Origin: JAXLVB01 sp046329195
GTDB lineage: Bacteria > Bacteroidota > Bacteroidia > Cytophagales > Spirosomataceae
Length of the DNA: 64,000 nt
NCBI GenBank assembly: GCA_046329195.1
Contig: JAXLVB010000001.1
Coordinates: 2,356,001 to 2,420,000, forward strand
Direction: 5' to 3'
This document shows positions 1-7,760 of the stretch, piece after piece. Position 1 is the first letter of the stretch. Each line of letters starts with the position of its first letter. The translations under genes and the position numbers were made by a program. Under the pieces are notes generated by a model, which did not search any database, was not told the origin of the DNA, and saw only the letters and a list, made by a program, of their open reading frames with translations.

Positions 1-942
1 GATAACGTGTACGCTGGCGACCGCACCAAGTGGACTAAGTTTGTATATAGTGTGCTGGCTCGTAACGCCTTGCATTTGAGCAACAAAGCTACCTTCAATG
101 CCGACAAAGTGATTGAGTACGTGGATAAGTCATTGGCCAGCAATGCAGATAACTTTTTGGTTCCTTTCAATGGTACTAGTTCTGCTGATGCTAACTTCTT
201 TGGGCCGATTCGGGGTAATATGAACAACTTCCGTCAGACCAACTTTGCGGTGAGTTTGATGGATGGTACCGTATTTGACAAGGTAGTGGATCCACGCATT
301 GGTATCTTGCTGACGGCTTCGCCAGATGGTGTGTATCGAGGTGTTACGCCTGGCCAAGGCGACCCTAACAACGTAAATGGAAACACTAAGCGGGTGCCTA
401 CCTTATGGGGTGTGCAGCTAAACGAGTATGTTTCAACCACTACGCCGGGCAAGTATCTTTACCGTGACAAAGCAACGTATCCTATTGTTACCTACTCCGA
501 AATGCAGTTTGTAAAAGCAGAGGCTGCTTTCCGCAAAGGCGACAAAGCGCTAGCTTTGACAGCCTACCGAAACGGTATCTCAGCACACATGGATTTTGCT
601 GGTGTAAGTGCTGCCGACAAGGCTACCTATTTGGCTAGCAAAGCCGTGAAGCAAACTGCCGCTGACCTTACCTTGAGCGACATCATGATGCAAAAATACA
701 TCTCGATGTACGTGCATGGTGCTATCGAAACATGGGTGGATATGCGCCGCTTCAAGTATAGCTCAGACATCTACAAAGGCTTTACTCTCCCTACTACGTT
801 GTTTGTGGACAACGGCGGTAAACCTGCGTATCGGGTTCGCCCTCGTTACAACTCTGAGTATGTGTGGAATCGTACGTCACTAGATAAAATCGGTGGCAAT
901 AATAACGATTACCACACTTATGAAGTATGGTTTGTAAAATAG
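1..942 (+). CDS. SusD/RagB-like outer-membrane nutrient-binding lipoprotein (5'-truncated)
   Basis: The reading frame is open from the first base, so the N-terminus lies outside the window. About 313 C-terminal residues are present. The first residues (YAGDRTKW followed by a Phe/Val-rich helix) match the region of SusD-like proteins where a 'GD..KW.KF.NSL' motif is typical. A second conserved stretch, TYSEMQFVKAEAAFRKGD, lies near residue 163 of the visible part and is the TPR-like 'E..FIKAEA' helix of the SusD-like_2 family. Such proteins cap a SusC TonB-dependent transporter at the cell surface and bind glycans or peptides. The SusC partner is presumably just upstream, outside the window. 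The DUF4397 lipoprotein gene follows after 35 nt, probably co-transcribed. The substrate cannot be told from sequence. Confidence 0.85.
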   Translation, partial: DNVYAGDRTKWTKFVYSVLARNALHLSNKATFNADKVIEYVDKSLASNADNFLVPFNGTSSADANFFGPIRGNMNNFRQTNFAVSLMDGTVFDKVVDPRIGILLTASPDGVYRGVTPGQGDPNNVNGNTKRVPTLWGVQLNEYVSTTTPGKYLYRDKATYPIVTYSEMQFVKAEAAFRKGDKALALTAYRNGISAHMDFAGVSAADKATYLASKAVKQTAADLTLSDIMMQKYISMYVHGAIETWVDMRRFKYSSDIYKGFTLPTTLFVDNGGKPAYRVRPRYNSEYVWNRTSLDKIGGNNNDYHTYEVWFVK

Positions 943-977
943 CAATCAGCCTGTACTTAATCTAAAAAGACAACCCG

Positions 978-1736
978 ATGAAAAAATATATCAGTAAACT
1001 GTTTGCCAGCGCAGGAGTAGTTGCATTGATGCTAACCCTGAATGCCTGCGGCGACCAATACGACTTCTTGACTAGCGTGCAGCCTGCGGCAGGTGCTCGT
1101 GTCAAGTTTTATCACGCTGCTCCTGATGCACCAGGGGTAGATATTTTCGTGAACGACCAGAAGTTCTCAGGCGTACTTACTACCCCACCGGCAGCGGCAG
1201 GATCTATCACGTATTTCAACTCGTTTCCTAACGTTGATTACGGTACGATTGCAGCCGGAACGGCCAAAGTCAAAGTACAAACTGCCACTTCGCCTGCTGT
1301 AGCGGTGCTTTCGGCAGACTTGCCCATCGAAGACGGTAAGTTTTACTCGGTGTTTGCCTATGGGATTTCGCCCACGTACGGAGCGGTGGTCTTCAACGAC
1401 AAGTTTGATGTAGTTGATAAGAGCAAAGCCTACGTTCGTATCGTTAACTTGGTAGCAGGTACACCAGCTCCCAAATACGATTTAGTTGTAAACGGAAACG
1501 TAGTAGCAACCAACGTTGACTTCTCGGCCAATAAGGCAGACTTTTTACCAATAGATGCCATTGCCTATGCTGCCACAGCCCAGACGGTTCAAATCCGTAC
1601 GGCGGGTACTACTACCGTAATAGCTTCTACCACCATTCAGCCGTATGCGGGTAAATTCTATACGTTTATTGCTCGTGGACAAGTAGGAGGTACAGGTACC
1701 AAAGCCATTGCTGTATCCGTCTCTACGAATAAATAA
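978..1736 (+). CDS. DUF4397 domain lipoprotein
   Basis: A 252-residue protein with a lipoprotein signal peptide: hydrophobic core at residues 8-21, lipobox LNAC with Cys24. Two tandem DUF4397-like units are visible, one starting ARVKFYHAAPDAPGVDIFVN near residue 40 and one starting AYVRIVNLVAG near residue 151. Each has the family's 'vR..Na.p.a..vdv.vng' pattern. DUF4397 proteins are extracytoplasmic beta-sandwich proteins of unknown function. The gene lies 35 nt after the SusD-like gene, so it is likely the last gene of a SusC/SusD-type operon and may be an accessory surface lipoprotein. A clear intrinsic terminator follows at 1754-1788. Confidence 0.85.
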   Translation: MKKYISKLFASAGVVALMLTLNACGDQYDFLTSVQPAAGARVKFYHAAPDAPGVDIFVNDQKFSGVLTTPPAAAGSITYFNSFPNVDYGTIAAGTAKVKVQTATSPAVAVLSADLPIEDGKFYSVFAYGISPTYGAVVFNDKFDVVDKSKAYVRIVNLVAGTPAPKYDLVVNGNVVATNVDFSANKADFLPIDAIAYAATAQTVQIRTAGTTTVIASTTIQPYAGKFYTFIARGQVGGTGTKAIAVSVSTNK

Positions 1737-1753
1737 AACGCTGTTATCGTTCC

Positions 1754-1788
1754 AAAAAAGCCGTTTGCCTTGGGTAAGCGGCTTTTTT
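1754..1788 (+). terminator. Intrinsic terminator after the SusD/DUF4397 operon
   Basis: A 10-bp stem (left arm 1754-1763, right arm 1779-1788; core AAGCCG/CGGCTT) with a 15-nt loop. It is preceded by an A run and ends in a T run, so it could work in both directions between convergent genes. Confidence 0.85.
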
Positions 1789-1856
1789 GTTTGGGAGTTA
1801 AGAAGTGTAAAGGTGAATAGAAAAATACTAAAGTGATGATAAGGTTCGCTACAAAT

Positions 1857-1887
1857 TGTGTGGGTGTATGCACACGCCCACACAATC
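1857..1887. repeat. REP-like palindrome, copy 1
   Basis: An inverted repeat in the convergent gap between the DUF4397 gene and the glycosidase gene. The arms TTGTGTGGG and CCCACACAA flank a centre containing GTATGCACACG. The centre and arms resemble the palindrome at 46233-46268 (GGGGGCGTATGC...ACGCCCCC), suggesting a dispersed palindromic family rather than two unrelated hairpins. Confidence 0.45.
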
Positions 1888-1899
1888 CTATCAACTAAT

Positions 1900-2778
1900 T
1901 CATTTCGGTAAAATAGCCATGATATTACTAACAGCTCGTTCGCCAAAGTGGTCAAAGAGCTTATTATCGCAAGGCATGTTTACTACGCCGGCATCGGGTT
2001 GGTTGGCTATGTAGAGGGTAGTAGAACCGCCGCCATCAAAATTGATAGCATCTTTACAGCCCAGCCACTTCATCACCGAGCTTAGTTCGTGCAGGCTCAT
2101 GCCATACGCCTGTGGTGTACGGCCATCTACCGTGAGCAAGATCAAGCGCTTGTCGTACGTAACGCAAGCACAGGTGCGAGGATGACGGTTGTCGTTGAAC
2201 GCCGCTTTTTTCAAGGGTACTCGCTCTCCATTCTGAAGAAGTAACGGGCCTGTCACCATCACATTATCGGCGGTGAGTTGTTTGTCCCAGCCTTGCCGTT
2301 GACCAACTTCAAGTGCTATTTTGTTACGATGAATTGTAATGGCAGCTTTTTGATGTTCGGCTCCTGAAGCCGTCATTTCCCAGCGAGTAGTGTCAACCAC
2401 CTGCCCGTTGATTTTGATTTTGTCAACAGAACCAAAGTTTTTGGTATCAAAAAAAGTCCCATTTACGGCAGCTAACGCACCTGCCTGTTTGGCTAGTTGG
2501 CTGGTTTTGATGAGTTTTTTGGGCGAAGTACCTACCGAATCTGCCGAGACAAAAGCAAACTGAACTTTCCGATTCTTGAGCTTGGTTTCTACCAAATTGA
2601 GGTGCTGGTTGGCTTGAAACAGTTGTTTTTCGTTGAAATGAAACTGTTTCCACGTGAGCCCATTTCCCAAATCAGTGGTTTTCCAAGGTGTTTTGGTAAA
2701 AACCACCGAGTCGGGTACTGTCTGGGCAAGTACCAAATTGCACAACCCTAAAGCTAGTAATAAGATGAAATGACGCAT
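1900..2778 (-). CDS. Secreted phosphodiester glycosidase family protein (NAGPA/DUF2233)
   Basis: A 292-residue protein with an N-terminal signal peptide (MRHFILLLALGLCNLVLAQ). The phosphodiester-glycosidase fold is shown by AAVNGTFFD, the LLTVDGR motif and NFDGGGSTTLY (Asp near residue 248), in the usual order and spacing. Members remove N-acetylglucosamine from phosphodiester-linked glycans or act on cell-wall polymers; the substrate here is unknown. The ATG at 2778 was chosen because it starts the signal peptide and lies 13 nt after the stop of the upstream membrane-protein gene. A longer in-frame start at 2820 would overlap that gene and spoil the signal peptide. It is probably the last gene of the panC-panD-ybhN-like run. 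Confidence 0.85.
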   Translation of the reverse strand: MRHFILLLALGLCNLVLAQTVPDSVVFTKTPWKTTDLGNGLTWKQFHFNEKQLFQANQHLNLVETKLKNRKVQFAFVSADSVGTSPKKLIKTSQLAKQAGALAAVNGTFFDTKNFGSVDKIKINGQVVDTTRWEMTASGAEHQKAAITIHRNKIALEVGQRQGWDKQLTADNVMVTGPLLLQNGERVPLKKAAFNDNRHPRTCACVTYDKRLILLTVDGRTPQAYGMSLHELSSVMKWLGCKDAINFDGGGSTTLYIANQPDAGVVNMPCDNKLFDHFGERAVSNIMAILPK

Positions 2779-2791
2779 AGCTTGTGAAATA

Positions 2792-3790
2792 TTATTGCGC
2801 AGCTGCCTTGCGACGTACAAACAAGGTAATCAAAAACGAAACAGCGCCTACAAATAGAATAGTAACCATCTGCGAACCATGAATAAAGGTAGCCAACGTA
2901 ATGCCCGCTTCTTTCGTGAGACCATAGAGTACCATCACGTTACCCACCAGCACATGGTACGCACCAATGCCTCCTTGCGTGGGTGCTGCTGTACCAATGG
3001 CTCCTACCACCAACACCGTCAGGCCTGCTAGCATACTCAAATGCGCTGTTTCGGGGATAGACCAAAACAAGACAAACGACATGAAATAATACATGGTCCA
3101 GATAAGTACTGAGTGGAAGATAAATAACCACGGCCGCCGCAACTTACGAATACTCAACAGACCATCTAGTAAGCCTTGTAAGAAGCCCACAATTTTCTGA
3201 ACGACGGGGTTGGCCAATATCTGTTGTTGGAAACGTTGATACACAAACCAGCCTACCACCACCAACAGCACTAAACCACCACCTGCTAGTAGTAACAAAG
3301 AACCTTTGTTGGCACTACCTTGTAACTTATCGCCAAAGAAACTGAGAAAAAACTCACTCAAGCGGTCAAATTCGAGCAAAAAATTCAAGGCAATGAGTAC
3401 CAGCAATGTAATCACATCAAAAATCCGCTCGGCTACTACCGTCCCGAACGACTTTTCAAATGGAATTCCATCGGTTTGTTGGAGCGAACCGCAGCGAGTC
3501 ACCTCACCCATGCGAGGCAAGATAAAATTGGCAAAATAACCGACCCAAACGGCCAACGTAGCATGAAAAACAGAGGGTTTATAACCCATCGGTTCCATCA
3601 GCATACACCAGCGATAGGCTCTACTCCAATGCGCTACCATAGCTAATAATGCCGACACAATAATCCAGCGATAGTCGGCTTTTTTGAACTGCTCAAACAT
3701 GGCGGCCAAATCAATATCTTTGAACACCCACCACATGAGGCTACCTGCCACTACTAGCGAAATACTATATCGAATGATTTTTTTTGACAT
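2792..3790 (-). CDS. YbhN/LPG-synthase-type integral membrane protein (UPF0104 family)
   Basis: A 332-residue polytopic membrane protein with about eight hydrophobic segments and the family hallmarks: an N-terminal TM, a GYFANFILPRMGEVTR motif near residues 83-99, and the C-terminal pattern APTQGGIGAYHVLVG. These match the lysylphosphatidylglycerol-synthase transmembrane region (flippase-like, UPF0104). It lacks the soluble aminoacyl-transfer domain of MprF, so lipid aminoacylation should not be assumed; transport of a polyprenyl-linked or lipid substrate is more likely. It lies 139 nt downstream of panD on the same strand and 13 nt upstream of the glycosidase gene. panC-panD-ybhN-like order is common in Bacteroidota. 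Confidence 0.85.
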   Translation of the reverse strand: MSKKIIRYSISLVVAGSLMWWVFKDIDLAAMFEQFKKADYRWIIVSALLAMVAHWSRAYRWCMLMEPMGYKPSVFHATLAVWVGYFANFILPRMGEVTRCGSLQQTDGIPFEKSFGTVVAERIFDVITLLVLIALNFLLEFDRLSEFFLSFFGDKLQGSANKGSLLLLAGGGLVLLVVVGWFVYQRFQQQILANPVVQKIVGFLQGLLDGLLSIRKLRRPWLFIFHSVLIWTMYYFMSFVLFWSIPETAHLSMLAGLTVLVVGAIGTAAPTQGGIGAYHVLVGNVMVLYGLTKEAGITLATFIHGSQMVTILFVGAVSFLITLFVRRKAAAQ

Positions 3791-3929
3791 AACAATAAGA
3801 TGGAGTTGGCAACAAAGCTACCAAATAATTGAGAAAGCGATTGAGACAGAGCCGTCGAACAAAAATAATAGATACGCTCAGAATACAACGATGGGCTAAC
3901 TGGAAGTTTTATGGGTAAAACGACCATTA

Positions 3930-4280
3930 TTACAACACCAGACGATTGTTATGGTCTGGAAACACCAAGCGAGGTTGATGCTCACGAGCTTCGTCGGGTG
4001 TCATGAGGGCGTAGGCAATAATAATCACAATATCGCCTACCTGTGCTCGGCGAGCTGCCGCACCGTTTAGGCAAATAATGCCAGACCCTCGCTCTCCTTT
4101 GATAACATACGTTTCAAATCGCTCGCCATTATTGTTGTTGACTACCTGAACTTTCTCGTTTTCAAGTAGATTGGCTGCATCCATCAAGTCTTCGTCAATC
4201 GTAATGCTGCCAACGTAATTAAGCTCCGCTTGTGTAACACGCACTCGGTGGAGCTTTGATTTCATCATGGTTAAAAACAT
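3930..4280 (-). CDS. panD: Aspartate 1-decarboxylase
   Basis: A 116-residue pyruvoyl enzyme that makes beta-alanine from L-aspartate for pantothenate synthesis. The self-processing site is intact: Tyr22-Val23-Gly24-Ser25, where cleavage before Ser25 yields the pyruvoyl group. KLHRVRVTQAELNY, the RFETYVIKGERGSG segment (Arg/Thr/Tyr of the active site) and LNGAAARRAQVGDIVII are all present. With the ATG at 4280, Gly24-Ser25 has the same numbering as in E. coli PanD, which supports this start. Length is close to the family norm of about 120. It follows panC on the same strand after 137 nt. Confidence 0.95.
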   Translation of the reverse strand: MFLTMMKSKLHRVRVTQAELNYVGSITIDEDLMDAANLLENEKVQVVNNNNGERFETYVIKGERGSGIICLNGAAARRAQVGDIVIIIAYALMTPDEAREHQPRLVFPDHNNRLVL

Positions 4281-4417
4281 AACATAGGTAGTTGTGTCGT
4301 ACTATCTTATCCATTACCTAGCAATAAAATACCTTCTAAGTGATTGATTATCAGTTTTGTTTTTCAATAACTGATAACAAGTAACGAATAACGACAAGGG
4401 ACTTGGTAGGCGCAAAG

Positions 4418-5260
4418 CTACAAAATCAAGTTGTCAATAAGGCGAGTTTTGCCCAAGAAGGCTGCAATACACAGCGCCAACGAGGCATCATGCGAGCGTT
4501 CGCTGACAGGAGTTAGTGTAGTTGTTTCTGAAATTTCAAAATATTCCAACTGAATGATAGGGTCTGTCTCAAGCGTTTTGGTCACAAATGCTTTGACATC
4601 GGTAATAGGTGTGTTATTTTGAAGTAAAATAGCAGCCTCTTGCAAGCAGCGGTATAAGGAAGGAGCAGCAGCTCGTTGTTCGGTCGTCAAGTTTCGATTC
4701 CGAGACGACATGGCCAATCCGTCGGCTTCACGAACCGTAGGGCAAATCCGAAGCTCCAGATTAAAACTCAAATCCTGCACCAGCTGCTTCACCACTAGGC
4801 ATTGTTGTAAGTCTTTTTGTCCAAAATAAGCCCGAGTAGGCTGCACAAAATGAAAGAGTTTTGACACCACAATCCCCACTCCGTTGAAGTGCCCCGGTCT
4901 GAAGGCGCCTTCCATTACTCGCTCCAAATTACCAAAGTCCATTTTTAGTACAGGGCGTTGTGGGTACATTTCGGCATCGTTAGGGGCAAACAATACATCG
5001 CAAGCCACCGATGCTAGCAGCGTACTGTCGCTTTCGAGTGTGCGTGGATACACGGCCAAATCGTGTGCATTATTAAATTGAGTGGGGTTTACATAAACAC
5101 TGCAGACCACGATATCGTTTTCTTGCTTGGCGGTCTGAACCAACTGTAAATGCCCTTGATGCAAAGCCCCCATCGTAGGTACAAACCCAATGGTTTTGCC
5201 AGACAACCGCAGTTGCCAAAGGTAGGCCTGTAAGGCCGAAATCGTCGAAAAAACGTGCAT
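4418..5260 (-). CDS. panC: Pantothenate synthetase
   Basis: A 280-residue ATP-dependent ligase joining pantoate and beta-alanine. Visible motifs are GFVPTMGALHQGHLQLV (the HIGH-like ATP site), VYVNPTQFNNAHDLAVYPRT, FRPGHFNGVGIVVSKLFHFV, FGQKDLQQ and the KMSKS-like AMSSRNRNLT. The ATG at 5260 (MHVFSTIS) was preferred to an in-frame ATG 36 nt upstream because family members begin 10-20 residues before the GFVPTMGALH motif. It is divergent from the glycogen-synthase-like gene and is the first gene of the pan cluster. With panD downstream it supplies the last steps of vitamin B5 synthesis; no panB is seen in the window. Confidence 0.95.
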   Translation of the reverse strand: MHVFSTISALQAYLWQLRLSGKTIGFVPTMGALHQGHLQLVQTAKQENDIVVCSVYVNPTQFNNAHDLAVYPRTLESDSTLLASVACDVLFAPNDAEMYPQRPVLKMDFGNLERVMEGAFRPGHFNGVGIVVSKLFHFVQPTRAYFGQKDLQQCLVVKQLVQDLSFNLELRICPTVREADGLAMSSRNRNLTTEQRAAAPSLYRCLQEAAILLQNNTPITDVKAFVTKTLETDPIIQLEYFEISETTTLTPVSERSHDASLALCIAAFLGKTRLIDNLIL

Positions 5261-5412
5261 AGATACTATAAAGAGAAATGGTTGAGATAAACCCAAACTT
5301 GCACAAGGTCAGTATGGTACTACTTGTCTGCCAACTCGGGTAACTCGAATCCTCAATTTAGGATGCTGAAAACGCAAAAAGACGACAAACTTACCGATTG
5401 ATTTGAAAGTTT

Positions 5413-5444
5413 CTTGAAATAGTTGCAAATTTTTGCTACCTTTG
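5413..5444 (+). promoter_or_regulatory. Bacteroidota-type promoter for the glycogen-synthase-like operon
   Basis: CTTG at 5413-5416, a 20-nt spacer and TACCTTTG at 5437-5444 fit the Bacteroidota consensus TTTG-N19-21-TAnnTTTG. It lies about 57 nt upstream of the ATG at 5501. Confidence 0.65.
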
Positions 5445-5500
5445 CGTACTTTTTCGTAGAATCCACATACATTAAGCTTTTTTCTAATCACTTTGCATTT

Positions 5501-6313
5501 ATGAGCAAGCTTCGAGTTCTTTATGTAGCCAGTGAAATCACTCCTTTTTTACAAACCACAGAAGTTGCCGATTTTGTTAGGAAGTTACCACAGGCTATGC
5601 AAGAGAGAGGGCTTGAAATCAGGATTCTCATCCCGAGATTTGGGCTAATTAACGAGCGCAAAAATCGCCTTCATGAGGTAGTCAGGCTGTCAGGTATTAA
5701 TATTTCGGTTGGCGACGACGAAAAACCCCTGATTATCAAGGTGGCATCAGTTCCTAATGCCAAATTACAAGTTTATTTTATTGATAACGAAGACTATTTT
5801 CAGCGTAAATCCGTTTTCTTCGATAAGGAGAATAATTTTTACGACGATAATGACGAACGAGCTATCTTCTTCTGCAAAGGGGTTTTAGAAACAGTTAAGA
5901 AATTAGGCTGGTCACCCGACATCGTGCATTGCAACGACTGGATGACATCCCTGATTCCACTTTATCTGAAAACGACCTACAAAAACGACCCGATGTTCAA
6001 GCAAACTAAGTCGGTTTTTTCGGTCTATAACAACCCCTTCCAATTCAAATTTACCGAAGATCTGCTCGATAAAGTCAAGATGATGGACATTGACGACGAG
6101 ATGCTGGCCAACCTGCGCTCGTTAGACTTTGATGGCTTCATTAAGATTGGTGTTCAGTATGCCGATATGGTTGTGAAAGCAGAGGAGGAATATAGCGAAA
6201 GCATAAATTTGTTTTTAAATGAGCATTTCTCAGATAAAAAAATTGAACTTACCGACGAAGACGATAACCTTTCAGAAACGTATTATAACCTCTACCATGA
6301 GCTTATGGGCTAA
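5501..6313 (+). CDS. Short glycogen/starch-synthase-like protein (GT5 N-terminal domain only)
   Basis: 270 residues that align with only the N-terminal (GT5) half of glycogen synthase. The opening LRVLYVASEITPF, LEIRILIPRFG, the DNDERAIFFCKGVLE segment and DIVHCNDWMTSLIP are clear. The C-terminal glycosyltransferase domain is absent; full GlgA is about 480 residues. The ADP-glucose-binding Lys-Thr-Gly-Gly loop is replaced by Gln-Thr-Thr-Glu (residues about 18-21). This makes normal glucosyl transfer doubtful, and a regulatory role is possible. Similar short homologues sit beside panC in many Bacteroidota. The ATG at 5501 was chosen for its fit to the domain start. The 3' end overlaps the DUF4270 gene by 17 nt, implying translational coupling. 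Confidence 0.8.
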   Translation: MSKLRVLYVASEITPFLQTTEVADFVRKLPQAMQERGLEIRILIPRFGLINERKNRLHEVVRLSGINISVGDDEKPLIIKVASVPNAKLQVYFIDNEDYFQRKSVFFDKENNFYDDNDERAIFFCKGVLETVKKLGWSPDIVHCNDWMTSLIPLYLKTTYKNDPMFKQTKSVFSVYNNPFQFKFTEDLLDKVKMMDIDDEMLANLRSLDFDGFIKIGVQYADMVVKAEEEYSESINLFLNEHFSDKKIELTDEDDNLSETYYNLYHELMG

Positions 6314-7640
6314 GTGGCTCCTGGTCACTTTTGTGTCACTTCCAGTACTTTTTGCCTGCGAAGACCCTTCTGAAATTGGAGGTGACCTGCTCAGCGACGA
6401 AGTAGGGATTCTCTACACCGATACTATTACGGTTAAATCTTCAACTGTATTGCTCGATACAGTTCGCACAGCTCGTTTAGGAAACTTACTCGTAGGCCGT
6501 TACACCGACCCTGTGTTGGGTACCGTTGAGGCCAATAGTTATTTTCAGTTGGTGCCCTATGGTAACAAATATACCAAGGCTGCCACCTCTGTTTTTGACT
6601 CGCTTACGTTCGTTATGGTATATAATTATACCTATGCCGACACCAATAAAACCCAGACTATTAATATTTGCCGCCTAAAAGAGGTGATAGATACCTTGGG
6701 AACTCGTGATTTAGTCAATAATATTGCACTGAACTACGACCCAACGCCTCTGGCCAAAATCACTCTTCGAGCTCGGAGCCGGTACAAAGATGGCAAAACC
6801 TTCGATACCATTCGAGTGCGCCTGCCTAACTCGCTGGGTTTACAGCTATTTAATGCTGCCGACCAAACCGAGACTTCATCGTACCCCGAATTTGTGAAGT
6901 TTTTCAATGGCTTGGCACTGGTACCCGCTGCTACCGACAATGCTGCCGTCATTGGGTTTTCGACTGCTTATGCCACCAACGGCTATACCGTTACTCGAAT
7001 GGACTTGCACTTTCATTCTTCGAGTGACACCACCAAAAAGGCTGATTATTTTCCCTTTAGCCTCGACGACGTAGGCCAGTTCAACCGTATTATCTCCAAT
7101 CGAAAAGGCACACTCGTCGATAAAATCACGAATAGCTTAGTAGCCTTGCCGTCGTCGTCAACACAAGGGCAGGTGTTTATGCAAAATGGCGTTGGCTTAG
7201 TTACCAAATTGGAGTTTCCATACCTGTCTAAGTTTAGAGATGCAGGCAAGTATGGTATCAATAAGGTAGAGATGATTTTGACCCCCAAATCGTTTTTGAC
7301 GCAGGTCAATACGCCACCTCCAACAGCCATTTATTTGGCCGAAACCGACAGTGGTAACAAGCCTCTCCGCAATAGTTCGGGCATCATCAAATATGTAACG
7401 TCAGAAGGTTACCCTTTAGAAGGCACTACAATTGCTACCGACCGGCAGATTGCGTCGTTTTCGACTACTCGTGGCAACTATATCTTTAATCTCACTAGCT
7501 ACGTGACGGGAATGCTGCATGGGGTAAAAGTCAATAACGGGCTGCTGCTCATGCCAACCCTCAACAATAACGTGAATAGGCTTATTCTCAATGCCAGCGA
7601 GATAAAACTGAAAGTCTATTACACCGTACCGAAAAGTTAA
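6297..7640 (+). CDS. DUF4270 family lipoprotein
   Basis: A 447-residue predicted lipoprotein: hydrophobic segment at residues 7-20 and lipobox LFAC with Cys21, followed directly by EDPSEIGGDLL, the typical DUF4270 opening ('...C..D...IG..llp'). The body is beta-rich with Thr/Asp repeats and ends in short strands (EIKLKVYYTV). DUF4270 proteins are conserved in Bacteroidota, often next to the short glycogen-synthase gene and glmS, as here. Their function is unknown; exposure on the outer membrane is inferred from the lipobox. The ATG at 6297 lies inside the end of the upstream gene (17-nt overlap). A strong terminator follows at 7663-7696. Confidence 0.85.
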   Translation: MSLWAKWLLVTFVSLPVLFACEDPSEIGGDLLSDEVGILYTDTITVKSSTVLLDTVRTARLGNLLVGRYTDPVLGTVEANSYFQLVPYGNKYTKAATSVFDSLTFVMVYNYTYADTNKTQTINICRLKEVIDTLGTRDLVNNIALNYDPTPLAKITLRARSRYKDGKTFDTIRVRLPNSLGLQLFNAADQTETSSYPEFVKFFNGLALVPAATDNAAVIGFSTAYATNGYTVTRMDLHFHSSSDTTKKADYFPFSLDDVGQFNRIISNRKGTLVDKITNSLVALPSSSTQGQVFMQNGVGLVTKLEFPYLSKFRDAGKYGINKVEMILTPKSFLTQVNTPPPTAIYLAETDSGNKPLRNSSGIIKYVTSEGYPLEGTTIATDRQIASFSTTRGNYIFNLTSYVTGMLHGVKVNNGLLLMPTLNNNVNRLILNASEIKLKVYYTVPKS

Positions 7641-7662
7641 TTTTCTGAATAAAATGTTGGAT

Positions 7663-7696
7663 AAACCTGTGAATCAACAGACTCACAGGTTTTTTT
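7663..7696 (+). terminator. Intrinsic terminator after the DUF4270 gene
   Basis: A perfect 10-bp stem AAACCTGTGA / TCACAGGTTT (7663-7672 and 7683-7692) with a 10-nt loop, followed by TTTT. Confidence 0.9.
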
Positions 7697-7709
7697 ATAA
7701 AATTCTCTT

Positions 7710-7717
7710 CAACTTTG
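7710..7717 (+). promoter_or_regulatory. Possible glmS -7 element
   Basis: CAACTTTG, 43 nt before the glmS ATG, sits in the context TTCAACTTTGT. The same -7 variant occurs upstream of the second adhesin at 28685-28692. No convincing -33 TTTG is seen. Confidence 0.35.
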
Positions 7718-7760
7718 TACCCACCAAGCGTAGTACTTAACTCATTTACTTGTTCCTATT

